From Notamacropus eugenii (taxonomy: Eukaryota > Chordata > Mammalia > Diprotodontia > Macropodidae): a stretch of 64,000 nt of DNA. Of this stretch, positions 35,506 to 47,269 are shown in pieces (within the stretch, counting starts at the first letter, position 1; the number at the start of each line of letters is the position of its first letter). A model generated the notes under the pieces. That model was given only the letters and a program-made list of their open reading frames with translations, was not told the origin of the DNA and searched no databases. The stretch is taken from NCBI RefSeq assembly GCF_028372415.1, contig NC_092877.1:389496342-389560341 (forward strand), given 5' to 3'. A program made the position numbers and the translations under genes.

Positions 35506-35984
35506 TGAAAGTTTGGAGGTACCTGAGAAACCTTTTGTTTGTTCTCCTTCGTCTGGAAGTGCAGGTGGGGGCTGGGCCCAGAGGGGAAGGAGCCTGGGGG
35601 GTGGGCAGCATGTTGTACATGGAGAGGAGGCAGACGTTTGTCTTTGATTTGTACTCCTCTGGGTCGTGTGTGGACAAGGTCTATTGGGACTTGTTTCGGG
35701 CTTCACACAGAGCCCAGGCTGCACACTCCTTCTGGGCCTGGAGCCATGCCCAGACAGGATGCTGGGTCACTAACCCATAGGCTGCCCACCCACAGGCTGC
35801 CCCTCAGCACTGACCTTCCCAGAGATCCAGTTCTCTCTATTTTTGTCATTTTCATCAGAAATATAAAAGCAGTATTTTCCTCTTGCTCCTTGTAAACCAC
35901 TGGGGTCAGGAAGTCTTGTGAGAGGAGAGGACATGTCTTCCATGGGGGCTCACTTTCCTCATTTGCATTAGAAAATGGGTCTAA
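35506..35984. other. Downstream flank of gene A
   Basis: Collinear with 60908-61379 in copy B. No separate gene was recognised. The open frames here are shadows in GC-rich sequence. Confidence 0.5.
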
Positions 35985-36215
35985 ATTTCAAGGTGGCTCA
36001 GTCAGTGCAGCCCCTGACTTAGACACAGGAAGGCCTGGGTTCAAATCCTATCTCAGATAATAGTTTTGTGACCTTGAGCAGGTCACTTAACCTCTCACCT
36101 CAGGAATCAAGGTGGGGGGGTCATATTAACTCCTCCTCCAGATCAAGTAAGATCATCTGTACAAAGTGCTTAGCAAGGCTTATTATAGAAATGAACACTG
36201 GTATTATTATTGCTT
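35985..36215 (+). repeat. tRNA-like CORE-SINE (copy A)
   Basis: The left end has a tRNA-like promoter: an A-box-like ggctcagtcag and a B box gggttcaaatcc, followed by gaccttgagcaggtcactta and a MIR-like 3' part. In copy B the same SINE is split by the LTR at 61513-61905, so here the site is empty. Confidence 0.8.
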
Positions 36216-37165
36216 TCAAGCGCTAATTCCTGTGATTCTGCAGATACCAAACAGTCATCATGACACTCATTGAAAGATAACTTTCATCCTTTAGAGCCCT
36301 AAGAATTCCTCGCAGTGTGAAGCCAGACTTTTATCTCCTAAGCAGGGACCCTCCTTTCACCCTGTGCCTATTCATGGTATTAGAGGATTTAGAATGAGAG
36401 TATCCTCCCTTCGGAAATGATGAGCATGAAGGGGGGAGTGGGAGGAGGGTGCTTCCTCTGACAAACCAGCCCCTGAAGCCTCCACACTTCCCGGTGAGCT
36501 TGGAAACTTCCCAGGCTCATCAGTCTAGAGCCTAAAGGGGCCTCCCAGGGCCTCGGATCCAGCTGCTTAGGACAGCACCTAGTTCATAGGAGACTCAGTC
36601 AAGGCTGTTGGCCTGCCTGGCTCCAATCCCCAAATCCATTCCTCTGATCTCTAGGATTTTACTATGAAAGGAAAATCTGCTTGGTAATGTTTAGATGTAG
36701 CTTCTGAAGTCCAGGCTAGCTCAGCCATGGGTGTTCAGAGAAGCCAGTCTGGGACCCCCAGGGAAGGTTCCCAGTGAGAAAGGGACCTTCCACATCAGAT
36801 AATCTGTGTACACTGACCCCTGTGCAATCTGATGAGAGTTTTCAGGGGGCCTGTGAACTTGAATGGGAAGAAATACATCTTTATTTTGACTCACTTCTGA
36901 TTGAAATGTCATCATTCCTTTGACTATTAAATTTTCAAAAACCACACTAAGTTCTGAGGAGACATTTATTAAAAGCTTCACCAGATGACACAAAAAATTT
37001 AAGATGCCTGGATCTAGGTTATGTCAGAATGATGAGGGAAATACAATTATATTTAGGTATATTTTGGCACTTTTTGTACCTGTGAATGCATGTATTCATG
37101 CACCCACACCTATGAATACATATATGTACATGAGAGATAGTAACTACTAACCAATTAATTTACAG
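36216..37165. other. Spacer without a recognised gene (copy A)
   Basis: Collinear with about 61990-62940 in copy B. No gene or repeat family was recognised with confidence. Confidence 0.45.
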
Positions 37166-37606
37166 GTAAGAGTTATGGAATTGCCATGCCTTTTGACCCA
37201 GCAATACCGCTGCTAGGCCTATTTGTAAGGATGATTGGGGAAAAAGGAAAAGAACCTATATGTTCTATAATATTTATAGCCACTGTATGTGTGGCAGCAA
37301 CAAACTGGAAATAGTGAGGATGACTATTAATTGGGGAATGACTGAGCAAGTTGTGTTACATGACAACTATAAAATCCTACTGTGCTATAAGACATGATGA
37401 AAACATGGAAGGACTGTCAGGAAATGATAAGTGAAATGGGCAGAACCAAGAGAACATCACATACATTCTCAGCAATTCTGTCTTAAGAACAACTTTGAGT
37501 AACTAAGTCACGTTGACTACTGTAAGTACCCAGATGAACTACAAGGGATCTGTGAAGCTGTATGCATCCAGAGAAAAAACGGATAAATGGAAGCATTCAA
37601 AGAATG

Positions 37607-37649
<43 letters not shown>

Positions 37650-37770
37650 ACCCACACACCTATCTCTAATGGTATCCATCTCTAGGGCAGGGGGAAGGGA
37701 AGAAAAAGAAAAGGGGAAAATTACATGGTAACTTTATCATATATTTACCAGGAATACCACGTTGTACATA
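37166..37770 (+). repeat. L1 3' end fragment, sense (copy A)
   Basis: Translation shows the C-terminal L1 ORF2 wording FDPAIPLLGLF with GEKGKRTYMFYN, then WGMTEQVVLHDNYKI, followed by an (AC)n array and a 3' UTR-like tail. It is 5' truncated and decayed. The partner in copy B is 62940-63570. Confidence 0.75.
37611..37647. repeat. (AC)n microsatellite in an L1 3' end
   Basis: AC array of about 18 units. The matching array in copy B (63402-63452) is longer. Confidence 0.9.
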
Positions 37771-39143
37771 ACAGATTTGCAGTTTCATGGGCAATCTTTT
37801 TTTCTTCTGTGTTATAAATATTATTTTATTTCACAAATTCAAACTAAAATACAGAAAATTACAGAAACATCAGAGCTACAACTGGTTCCTGTCGTCTTCA
37901 GGCTAGGTATCAGTGACTATGCCAGATGTGAGGCCACATCTTTGGTGATGTTGGGTTGTTCAGCTTGTCAGGAGCCCAGGTCACCAGGACCACTCTGAGG
38001 AAGGAGAAAGGGAGGAGATGAGAGGACAAAGAGATCATGGGAAAAGACCTGGGTCAAGAGGCCTGGGCTTTTCAGTGATTCGCTGCACTATCCTGGGGTC
38101 CTTGTTTTCAAAGATATTCAGGATCTGGTCCCCTCCTTTTATTAGGGACATGCTTAGCCACAGCTAGCTCAGGTTTAAGTTCAATGTTGGGATGAAATGA
38201 GGCTCTCAGAAATCATTGAACTTTAAAGAAAGGAGGTTGACTTGGCACTAAGACAGCAATGATGTGCACCAAGGACATGGTGACACTTTTCTGAATAGAA
38301 CTCCTCTCATGTCCAGGTGGAAACTTCTCTAGTCAACCAGATAGGCCATGGTGACTCCAAAGAAGCCATCATGTGGAAGGAGCCACAGCTCCCTATGGAT
38401 GGTACTTTAGGTGCCCTTAGGTCACCAGGTCCTACTTCATGGGAGACAAAGGCCAATCAGATCCTAGTGACAGCTTTGTTGCCTTTTAGGGAAAACTAAT
38501 CTTTTGTTTGGGGAAAGCAGAAACCCCTGGTCCCATCCCACACCACTCCCCCCCAAACCCAGAGATCTTCTAAAAGGCCTTCCACCATTTCCTAATTTTC
38601 AGGATTTGATTGGACAATTATCCTGGCCCAGGAAATACAAGACGTGAAGAAAAAATACCTTGCCTCAATAAAGAGTAACCAAAAGAAAAAAAAAATGAGA
38701 GGATGGAAAAAAGCAGAAATTCTAGACTTTCCCTTTCTCCTTTGGATGAGTTAACTGAGCCTCAGACCTTAATCATCTAGTCCTGGTGTCAAATACAACT
38801 GGAACCACTTAAAAATGTAATTTGGAAATAGTTTACAAAATAAAGATGCAATAAAACATAAATAATGTTGATATGAGGTTTCCTAATGCGCTCCAGGAGA
38901 GGTGATCTTCAGGATGTGGAGATTGTGACGGGGCAGGGTGACAGTGGTTGTGGTTTTCTAGTATTTGAAGGGGCTCTTATGGAAAAGAGGGGATTTCATA
39001 TTCACAGTGGCTTGTCACTACTTAAAATGTGAGAACTTCAGAGCTGTAAGGATCCTTAGAGATGGAACCAACTGTCATTCCTTAATGGATAAACTGAGGC
39101 TCAGAGAAACAGGAAGACAATGAAGGAGTCAGAGACCAAGGCA
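37771..39143. other. Spacer without a recognised gene
   Basis: To 38191 this is duplicated DNA. Beyond that, copy B is outside the window. A MIR-like remnant (gataaactgaggctcagaga) is present near 39085-39105. No gene was seen. Confidence 0.45.
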
Positions 39144-39149
39144 GAGACA
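39144..39149. repeat. Target-site duplication (left) of a solo LTR
   Basis: gagaca, repeated at 39565-39570. Confidence 0.9.
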
Positions 39150-39564
39150 TGTAACGGGACGAGTTAGAGCCGACCCCTATCCATTTCAGGACGCCACACA
39201 CTGAGAGCCTGCCTAGATAACCTAGGGGCTTGTCAGTAGGGGTGGAACTAGATGGATTCAGGAGGAAGGGTCTCGTCCTTGTTTGCAACGTGGCAGTTCT
39301 TTGTCCTGGCTCTGGATGTCCAGTGGAGAAGACACCCATATAAGGAAAAGTGATAGGTGATAGGTCCTACGTAGGGCTTAGGAATGTACTTAGGAATGTA
39401 CGTAGGTAAAACTATAAATGTATGTGCTTTAGAGGAATAAAACGGAGTCTTCACCACCTTTGTCTCTCGCCCCATTCATTACTCACGAGATCAAGGCCTC
39501 TTGCCGGACAAGAGCCTTGGGTCGGGGTTAGGGGTTCCCGTAAATGGTCTAGGGGACCCCAACA
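39150..39564 (+). mobile_element. Solo LTR of an endogenous retrovirus
   Basis: A 415-bp element that begins TGTAACGGGA and ends GACCCCAACA, flanked by the 6-bp repeat gagaca. A TATAA-like stretch (cccatataagg near 39335) and AATAAA near 39436 give a plus orientation. Its R/U5-like part (cccattcattactcacgag) resembles that of the LTR at 61513-61905, so the two may be related. No internal retroviral sequence is attached. It is a solo LTR, class II-like by its duplication length (inference). Confidence 0.88.
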
Positions 39565-39570
39565 GAGACA
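39565..39570. repeat. Target-site duplication (right) of a solo LTR
   Basis: gagaca, the partner of 39144-39149. Confidence 0.9.
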
Positions 39571-42500
39571 CACATGGAATGATGGCGTCCCAGATGTTCC
39601 AGCTGGAAGGGGCTGCGCAGATCCAGTCTAACTCACTTGTTTCTTGATGAAGAACTTGTGGCCCAAGAGAGGGAAAGTCATTGGTCTGAGGTCACCCAGC
39701 AGGTCAGGAACAGAGCTGGGACTGGAGCCTCGGTCTTTTGATTCCTAAGTCAGACCTTTTCTATCACCCTGCACTGGGACATGAAGACATTGAGGAGGAA
39801 AAAAAATCAAACAATTTGGGGTTTGGGGGACAGAGCTGGAGGGTTAAAGAGACAGAGAGGCAGGAGTGGAGGGGACCTAAATCTCCCTTTCCTTCTCCAG
39901 CTAGTGGCAGGCACCAGTGTAAGCCTGCATTACTATCAGCTGGGAGGAAGCAGCTTTACTCTTTATCCTCTGAGCTTCCTAGGACTCCTTTCAGTCCCTC
40001 AGCTCTGCCCAGTCCGGGACTGATTTTGCCCTTCAGGACCCCTCAATCTGGCACCTCCAGGTGCTGCCACCATATCACCTCCTGTGTCAGAAAAGTGACC
40101 CTTTGCTCATCAGCTAGTCAGGTGAGGGGTCCCAGGAACTTGAATGCTATCCCTCTTAACCCTTCATGAAGCCACATTTCCTGTTCCACAGAGCTCTCAG
40201 GGTCCTCAGCACCCTATCCCCTGGTCTTTGACCTCTTTTGATATCTAGGCATCTTAGCCTCTACCTCTTCTTGTCCCTTACAATCCCTCCTGTATCCAGG
40301 TGTCCTAGCCCACACTGTTTTGGGAACTTGGAATGCTTTCTCACTCCCAATATTTAAAAACTATCGTATTTGATTTTCTCCTTTAATAAAATTGAAACAC
40401 AGTCAGGAATCTACCCTCTCCTTCTCCCAGCTGCCTATATCTTTAGATTCATGGAGCCAGCCTCCCAATTTCCCATGTACTCAGTTAGCTATACTCATGG
40501 ATCTGAGCAGTCTTTTCTGTCCCTCTAGAGTTCACTCCCCAGGATTCCACCAAACTACTTCATTTAAATGGGCTTGGCTGGGTTGGTGCTCCTCACACTA
40601 GGGATGTTGGTATTTCTAGACTGGCATAGATTCAAATGTTGCCAAGACAGAACCTGGAGGCCCCTGCATGAGCAGGAGATGGACTTAAAATAAACACATT
40701 GAGTCATGAAGTGTGTGGTCTTTGTCATCAATGACATTGGCATTGGAGGACATGGCTGGGAGTCATGGAGGGTTCCTTGCAGAGAGGTGAAGGAGTGGAG
40801 GAATTACTCTGCCTCAGTTCTCAGCCTCTGCCACAGGCTGTCTCTTCTAAAGTACCTGGATGCCATTTTTCTTAAGAAAAGAAGCCTGTCTGGGAATCTT
40901 TAGTCTTGGATTGAAAGTGGGAGAGGACATTCTAGGTGGGGAGGACTGTGCATGATCATGGACTTGGGGAAGCCATCTTGGAATGGAGAGGGCATTAACC
41001 CAGCTGGAGGTAGGGGTCTCAATGCTTAATCTTAAGAGAAATCAGCTGTGTGAAGTAAGAGACTCCAAAAGGTAATGGGATTTCAGGTTTAAAAGTCAGG
41101 TTAGAGACAGCTTGGTAGTTGTGGTGGCACAGTAGTAGAAACTGAGGACATGCCCTGGAGAAATGAAAGCATCCCAAAGCAAACATCCTTTCATGCTTGG
41201 GCTTCTGACTCCCTCCTTATCACAGAAGAGTTGGAGAACAGCAGGAGAATATTATGTCCAATACTATTCTTTGTGAGTCCTATTACTTGAACTTCCAGAT
41301 CAAATCCCAGCTCCATGTCTTTCTCCCCTAAGGTCCTTCCTAGGAAACGGTGTCAAAGATCAGATGGCTAAGTCAGTTGATCTCTCCCTGTTTCACTGGA
41401 AAACTCTGATTCTGAAACCTGTCTCTATCCTCTACCCTGGTCCACACTTAGAGAATTTGAATATGTAACACTGTCTATAGTGTTAATAATGGGAAGAAAC
41501 ATTGAAATGGCTTCCATCTAGTAGAAATGCCTCCCATGTCCCTTGTAAGCCCCTATGCGTAATATAGTACCATTCTGTTTGAACTTGGCTGGGCAAACTT
41601 TAGCAGAAGCTCAAAGTTTCTCCCTTTCTTTATCTCTCAATTTGTATATTTTGGATCCTCTGTCTAGTTAAGACAACAAAGCAACCATTCCTTTAGATAA
41701 AGTAGACCCTTTAGAACAGGAAATTTTATATCTCTTGTTATAGAGAAGTTGAGAACATCTGAAATTATCTGGAGAGAACTTTGGTGGTTTCTATGAGGAT
41801 CTCCTACTTCCCCGATTTTCTGGGTTGCAAGAAGTTGATAAGGGCTCCCCCAAACACAAAATCTAATTCTTACTGGAAAGCCCCTGTCCAAGAATGTCGA
41901 CCTAATCTCCTTAATCTCCTTTAATTCCTGACCCAGACTTATCTCTTTGGGGAGTTTGGTCCCACTTCTGGAATTGAGAGACTTTCAACTGTTCTGATGC
42001 ACTGGGGGATAGTAGTTGTGTTGAGGGAGACCAAGCAAGACCATTATATATAATACTCTCTCCAGGGGCTGGGACAAAATTGTTAAGGATTGGTTCAACA
42101 TAGTATCACACTTAATTTTCTAGATCTTACAACAAGTAAACGTGTGAATGCAAGGTCTTTTTCCCACATTGACAAAAAATAGGTATTTGTATGGGGAAAC
42201 AACACAAAAACAAGAGAGGCAGCCAATTCATGTGGTCAGGCCCAGGAGAATACATAGTTAATATATAGTGTCATGAAGTACGAGGTCACACTTGGCTGAG
42301 GAATTTATTTTTGTCTTACAAATTTACCTGTTTAGGTAAAAAAATTTGTCAGGTATAAGAGATATATGGAATGATTGTATGAGTGGATGCCATGAAGCAA
42401 GGAGAATCAGCTTAACGATCTGTCTGTCTACCTGTCTATCTATCTACCTATCTGTCTGTCTATGCATATATATCTATGTATATACATATATACATATAAT

Positions 42501-43000
42501 GTGATACAAATAGTCATAAGCATGTTTACTGTCCTAAATATAGGGGTGGGGGGTTTGATCCATGAATGCCTGGACATTCTGTTGCACTTCACTTTGTCCT
42601 TTTGTGCAAAACTATTTTTTCCCCTTAAAAATATCTTGCTTTCTTCCTTCAAAGGCATGTTTTTGCTACAATATGATTTGATCCACTGAATCTCTTTGTA
42701 GTAATTCCTGTTGCTCAACAATCACAGACTTGGTTGTCCTGTGAAAGGACTGGAGCATGGAATCAAACTTCGTCATTTTGAACAATTAGAAAAGTAACTA
42801 GGTACACACCAGAAATAGTTAAAATGACCCTTGGTTAGATTTAGCTGTCCTGGAATAAAGTCGATCCAAGCAATCAGAGTCTTGGGAGAAGAACAGGACA
42901 ATGTAGATCACAAGCAATATCATTCTCTTTTCTTACGGTAGAAATTTGATACATATTTACTGAATTTATAAGAGGAGGCAGGCATCAAGTAGTGGAAAAC
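39571..43000. other. Intergenic DNA without a recognised gene
   Basis: A MIR-like remnant lies near 39590-39770 (tgaggtcacccagcaggtca). The rest is unique-looking, with no convincing exon, RNA gene or long repeat. Short frames here carry no recognisable motif. Confidence 0.5.
42419..42500. repeat. (TCTA/TCTG)n tetranucleotide repeat with a TATA-rich tail
   Basis: Imperfect tcta, tctg and ccta units followed by alternating ta/tg steps (catatatatctatgtatata). A simple repeat. Confidence 0.85.
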
Positions 43001-43004
43001 GAAG

Positions 43005-43140
43005 GCTATGTCATTTGGTACTTGTGAGACTTTGGCTAAGTCATTTAATCTCTCTGGACCTCCATTTACTTATGTTCAGGATGATGAGTTGGACTGGGTA
43101 ACCTTCCAGATCCCTTCCAATCTAGGATCCTGTTTATTGC
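43005..43140 (+). repeat. MIR-type SINE fragment, sense
   Basis: The words gagactttggctaagtcatt, taatctctctggacctccat and cttccagatcccttccaatc match a MIR-type SINE body. Confidence 0.65.
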
Positions 43141-43355
43141 CTTTGATCTTTTAGTCCTGCCCTGAGTAGCTGAGCTCCACCTCACAATGCAAGGGACAGT
43201 TTTTTCCAACTTCCATTCAAAAGATGGTGTCTACATCAAGGTATTGTAGATGTTGACCTAAAAAGAACAAGGGCCATTTCCTCTATTCAGATTAGGATTG
43301 AAGGTTAGAATAGGGTTAAGACTACAGGTTCTGCCGGGCAGAGGGAGCGTTTTCA

Positions 43356-43410
43356 TCCTCCTCCTCCTCCTCCTCCTCCTCCTCCTCCTCCTCCTCCTTC
43401 TGCTCCTCCT
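43356..43410. repeat. (CTC)n trinucleotide repeat
   Basis: About 18 near-perfect ctc units on the plus strand. No surrounding reading frame supports a coding role. Confidence 0.92.
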
Positions 43411-43609
43411 CATCAAAAATAATAAAAACAATAGCTAGCTTTTATATAAGGTTTTAAAGTTTGCAAAGCCCTTTAGGCAAAGTATAATGTATAGTGTAAG
43501 AAGACTAGAAAGGTTGAAAGGACTCAAGTTCTAAAGAGTTTTCAATGACAAATGATTTCATATTTGATCCTGGAGGGAATAGTTCCACAGCATTGGAGTT
43601 TATGAAATT

Positions 43610-43870
43610 TGTTGTTGCTATTCAGTCCAACTCCTTGTGACCCCATGCGGAGTTCTCTTGGCAATGATACTTGACTGGTTTGCCATGTCCTTCTCCACTC
43701 TCATTCCTCCTGGATTTCTCTACCCCATTTGCTGTTCTTGACCCCAATACTCTTCTTTCTGGGGTTTTGTGGCACTCCCTTAACTTGGTTTTTCTCCTTT
43801 GTGACTGACTGAATCTCAGTGACCTTTGCCAGAACATATCCCATCTCATGACTTTTAATTTATTCATATC
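43610..43870 (+). repeat. CORE-type SINE
   Basis: It reads tccttgtgaccccatgcgga, tcttggcaatgatacttgac and tggtttgccatgtccttctc, the same family as 30945-31185, with a diverged 3' half. Confidence 0.7.
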
Positions 43871-44639
43871 TTGTGATACAGACTAACTCTTCTTTCTTTT
43901 TTTATTCTTTTTGTTTACTGCTTTCTATGCCTGCAGGAAGTTGCTCACCAAGGGACCCAACTTGCCCCACCTTGATTTTCTCTGAGGTAATTGGTGCTAT
44001 TATTTTCCCAACAACTACCAAACATCTCTGTATTCAGTGTTCCCCAGTTTTCCTTTCATGTAGATGAATGAGAGATAATCAAGAATGAGACCCTGAGATC
44101 CAGGGGTAGAAGAGGTAGGAGAAAATTGAAGAGGGAGAGAAGGGTCACATGAACCCAGAAAGAAGGAGCATTGGCAGAGGTCATTCCTGGTCTCTTTATA
44201 TGCCAGAGTGGATTTGCAGCACTCACAAATATTTGAGGAAATCCACCCACTGTGCCCTTTCCTCATATATGTATTGAGATGGTAGAGGCCAAATGTGGTG
44301 GTTCTGTTGCAAGGATGAGAATAGAGTGGAATTGAAAAGCTGAAAATGTGTTTCATTTCAAATGGATTTGTTGTTTTCCACTTCTAAATAAGCATGGGAG
44401 GGTCTGCTCTCCCCTCCACTCCTCTTCTTTGTACATTGTAGTAGATTCTGCTTGCCTTTTAAAAACTTGAACATTTCCTTAATCTCAATTTTGGTCTCAA
44501 GCAAAAAGAGGTTAGGTAAAGATGAACATAAAATTCAATTACATCAGAGTGCCAAACCTCAGGCCTTAAGGGCGAGAATTTTCCTACCTAGGAACTAATA
44601 GCTTTTGTATTAACATTCCTAAGTTTACATCTGATCTTG
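43871..44639. other. Intergenic DNA without a recognised gene
   Basis: No gene or confident repeat was recognised. Confidence 0.45.
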
Positions 44640-44885
44640 CCATTTTTCTGTTGTTTCTGACTCCCCATGACACCGTTTGGGGCTTTCTTGACAGAAATAC
44701 TGGAGTGATTTGCCATTTTCTTTTCCATCTCACTTTACAGATGAGGAAACTGAAGCAAACAGGGTTAAGTGTTTTGCCTAGTAAGTATCTGAGATCAATT
44801 ATAACTCATGAAGATGAGTCTATCTGGTTTCAAGCCCTGTGCTCTATCCACTGCAGCACCCAGCTGCCTCACTTTCATCTGATGT
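44640..44885 (+). repeat. CORE-type SINE
   Basis: It reads ttctgactccccatgacacc, tttggggctttcttgacaga and ttacagatgaggaaactgaa, then aaacagggttaagtg and ctatccactgcagcaccc. Same family as 30945-31185. Confidence 0.85.
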
Positions 44886-45649
44886 AAACTCCACAAGTCA
44901 GTAGAGGAGGTACTGCCTAGACCTGGGGATCCATGATAGTGAGCTAGATATCCCCAAGAGAGCTAGTTGTGACAGGATATGGCTGAAGACACACAGAAGG
45001 GTGGACAGGGAGGAAAGATCTGTTCCCTCTACAGTGAAAACCACCCCCCACAGATGTCATGTTTTAATATCATGTTTCTTCCTGGTACTCTATAAGCAAC
45101 TCTTGTATTAGCTACTGAACAACACCAACAAGCTAAGCAAAGCTGACATTTGTCATTTGAGGAAGGAGGGTGCAGCAAAGATGGCAGAGACTTTTTCACA
45201 TGCTTCTGTTATGGGGGCCTGCATGTCGTCAGTGTTTCCAAAGTGGTGCAGTTCACTGGGAAGTCTGTTCCTTGCCCTCCTGTTCAGAGTTCTGCAAGTG
45301 TGTGATGCAAATTTTTGTTTCTTGGATAATGTATGGGAAAGTTTCAGAAGATTTAGTGGAAGAATCTTTAGGTTTAAAGGGACTGAACCATTGTCTTGCT
45401 CTCCTTTGGTCCTGGTGCACTGGCCTGGTAGTGACCACTGCACATTTATGTGCAGAGTTGAAGGTTCAAATTACCCCTTGATATCGGCCTTTGAGCCAAA
45501 GAGTTGGAGTTTGGGAAACCTGTATTGTGCTCATGAACAACTGAAGCACCCTCTTGCTCATGGCTGCTCCTCCTCCCCCTGGAAAGGTGACCAGAAACTA
45601 GGAAATAGGTGACAGAGCTGTGAGCTGGCTCCCATTGCTGATATCCTGA
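44886..45649. other. Intergenic DNA left of an L1 pair
   Basis: Near 45175 the phrase gcagcaaagatggcagaga resembles a YY1-type start of some retroelements, but I could not tie the following 470 bases to a known family. No gene was recognised. Confidence 0.4.
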
Positions 45650-46316
45650 TAATTTGCCCAATTCTGTGAGAAAAAAACTAAACAATTTAAATGAAATGAA
45701 AGAACACTTAGAAAATCAGAAATAGCCCAGATTAACAGAAAAGGAAACTGCATATCTAAATAAACCTGTTTTAGAAAAAGAAATTGAATAGGCCATAAAC
45801 AAACTTCGCAAGAAGAAAAAAAACACCAGGACCAGATGGATTCAGCAGTGAATTTTGCCAAACATTTAAAGATCAATGAATAACAATATTAAATAAATTT
45901 TTCAGAATAATATGCAAAGAAGTCCTACCATATACTCCTTTTGTTAAAGAAATATGTTGCTGATACCCAAACCAGGAAGAGCAAGAACAGTGAATGAAAA
46001 GTGCAGAACAATTTCAGTGATGGATATCAAAGCAAAAATGCTAAATAAAATAGCATCCAGGAGATTACAGCAATTTATCACAAAGATTATACATTGTGTG
46101 CAAGTAGGATTTATATCAGGAACTCTGGGGTGTTCAATATAAGGAAAACCCCACACAACTGATTATATCGATATCAAAAGCAACACAAATCGTATGATTA
46201 CAGCAATAGATGCAGAACAAGCTGTTAACAAAATGCAACATTAATTTCTGTTAATGAATCACTTGAACATATAAGTATAAATGGATTACATTCCTAAAAT
46301 GATGGGAAGTATCCCC
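45650..46316 (+). repeat. L1 ORF2 fragment, sense
   Basis: The plus strand shows the start of the L1 reverse-transcriptase region: EKEIE, KTRTR-like lysine-rich wording, then LLIPKPGRARTVNEKCRTIS, DIKAKMLNKIASRRLQQFI and a relic of the AFDKIQH block (EQAVNKMQH). It is 5' and 3' truncated and decayed. An oppositely oriented L1 piece begins next to it near 46316. Confidence 0.8.
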
Positions 46317-47262
46317 TGAGCATCCCCTTGATTTCCAGTTTTTGGCCACCACAAAGAATGCTGATATAAATATTTTTGTACATGTGGGACCCTTACCCAT
46401 TTTTATGATCTCTTGGGGATACAGTCCTAGAAGTGATATTGCTGGGTCAAAGGGTATGCACATTTTTGTAGCCCTTTGGGCATAGTTCCATATTGCTCTC
46501 CAGAATGTTTGAATCACCTCACAGCTCCACCAACAATGAATTAGTGTTCCAGTTCTCCCACATCTTCTCCAACATTTATCATCTTCCTGTTCTGTCATGT
46601 TAGCCAGTCTGATAGGTGTGATGTGGTATCTCCAAGTTGTTTTGATTTGCATCTCTCTAATCAAAAGTGATTTAGAGCATTTTTTCATGACTATAGATAT
46701 CTGTAATTTCTTCCTCTGAAAACTGCCTGTTCATATCCTTTGACCATTTATCAATTGGGGAAAGACTTGTATTTTTGTACATTTGACTTAGTTCTCTATA
46801 TATTTTAGAAATGAGGCCTTTAGCACAGACACTAGTTGCAAAAATTCTTTCCCCGTTTTCTGCTTCCTTCCTAATCTTAGTTGTATTGGACTTGGTTGTG
46901 CAAAAACTTTTCAGTTTAATGTAATCAAAATTATCTAATTTGCACTTCATAATGCTTTCTATCTCTTCTTTAGTCAAAAATTTTTCCCTTCTCCAAAAAT
47001 CTGAAAAATACACTACTCCTTGCTTCACTTATTTCTTTATAGTATCACTCTTCATACCTAGATCATGTACCCATTTGGATTTTTTTCTTGTGTATGGTGT
47101 CAGGCCTTGGTTAATGCCTAGTTTCTGCCACACTTTCATCCAGTTTTCCCAGCAATTTTTGTTGAATAGTGAGTTCTTATCCCAGAAGCTGGGGTCCTTG
47201 GGTTGATCAAACAGTAAATTGCTATATTTACTGCCTACTGTGTCTTGAGTACCTAGCATATT
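46317..47262 (-). repeat. L1 ORF2 C-terminal fragment, antisense
   Basis: Reading leftward on the minus strand: MLGTQDTVGSKYSNLLFDQP, KSKWVHDLGMK, CKLDNFDYIKLKSFCTTKS, ISKIYRELSQMYKNT with [31 protein letters not shown] and [14 protein letters not shown]. This covers the part missing from the 15650-21480 element. A few frameshifts are present. Its junction with the sense L1 at 45650-46316 lacks the order expected of a twin-priming inversion. Confidence 0.85.
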
Positions 47263-47269
47263 CTTTAAT

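Larger units (their letters stand above)
22389..38191 (+). repeat. Segmental duplication, copy A (carries the intact MHC class I gene)
   Basis: Starting at cctgcccagaatcttcatga this segment is collinear with 49011-64000. Paired landmarks: SINE 23690/49588, RTE-like LINE 25530/50800, class I ATG 31783/57075, tRNA-like SINE 35985/61380, (AC)n 37611/63402, end 38191/64000. Similarity is high but clearly below identity, about nine bases in ten in stretches compared by eye. The orientation is direct. The right boundary is unknown because copy B leaves the window. Confidence 0.95.

Noticed and set aside
35985-36060. tRNA-like A and B boxes
   Set aside because: They belong to a tRNA-derived SINE with a MIR-like body, not a functional tRNA gene.
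45157-45612. Open frame of about 150 codons near 45.2-45.6 kb
   Set aside because: No family signature, next to L1 pieces, and with no splice or promoter support; likely chance or repeat-derived.
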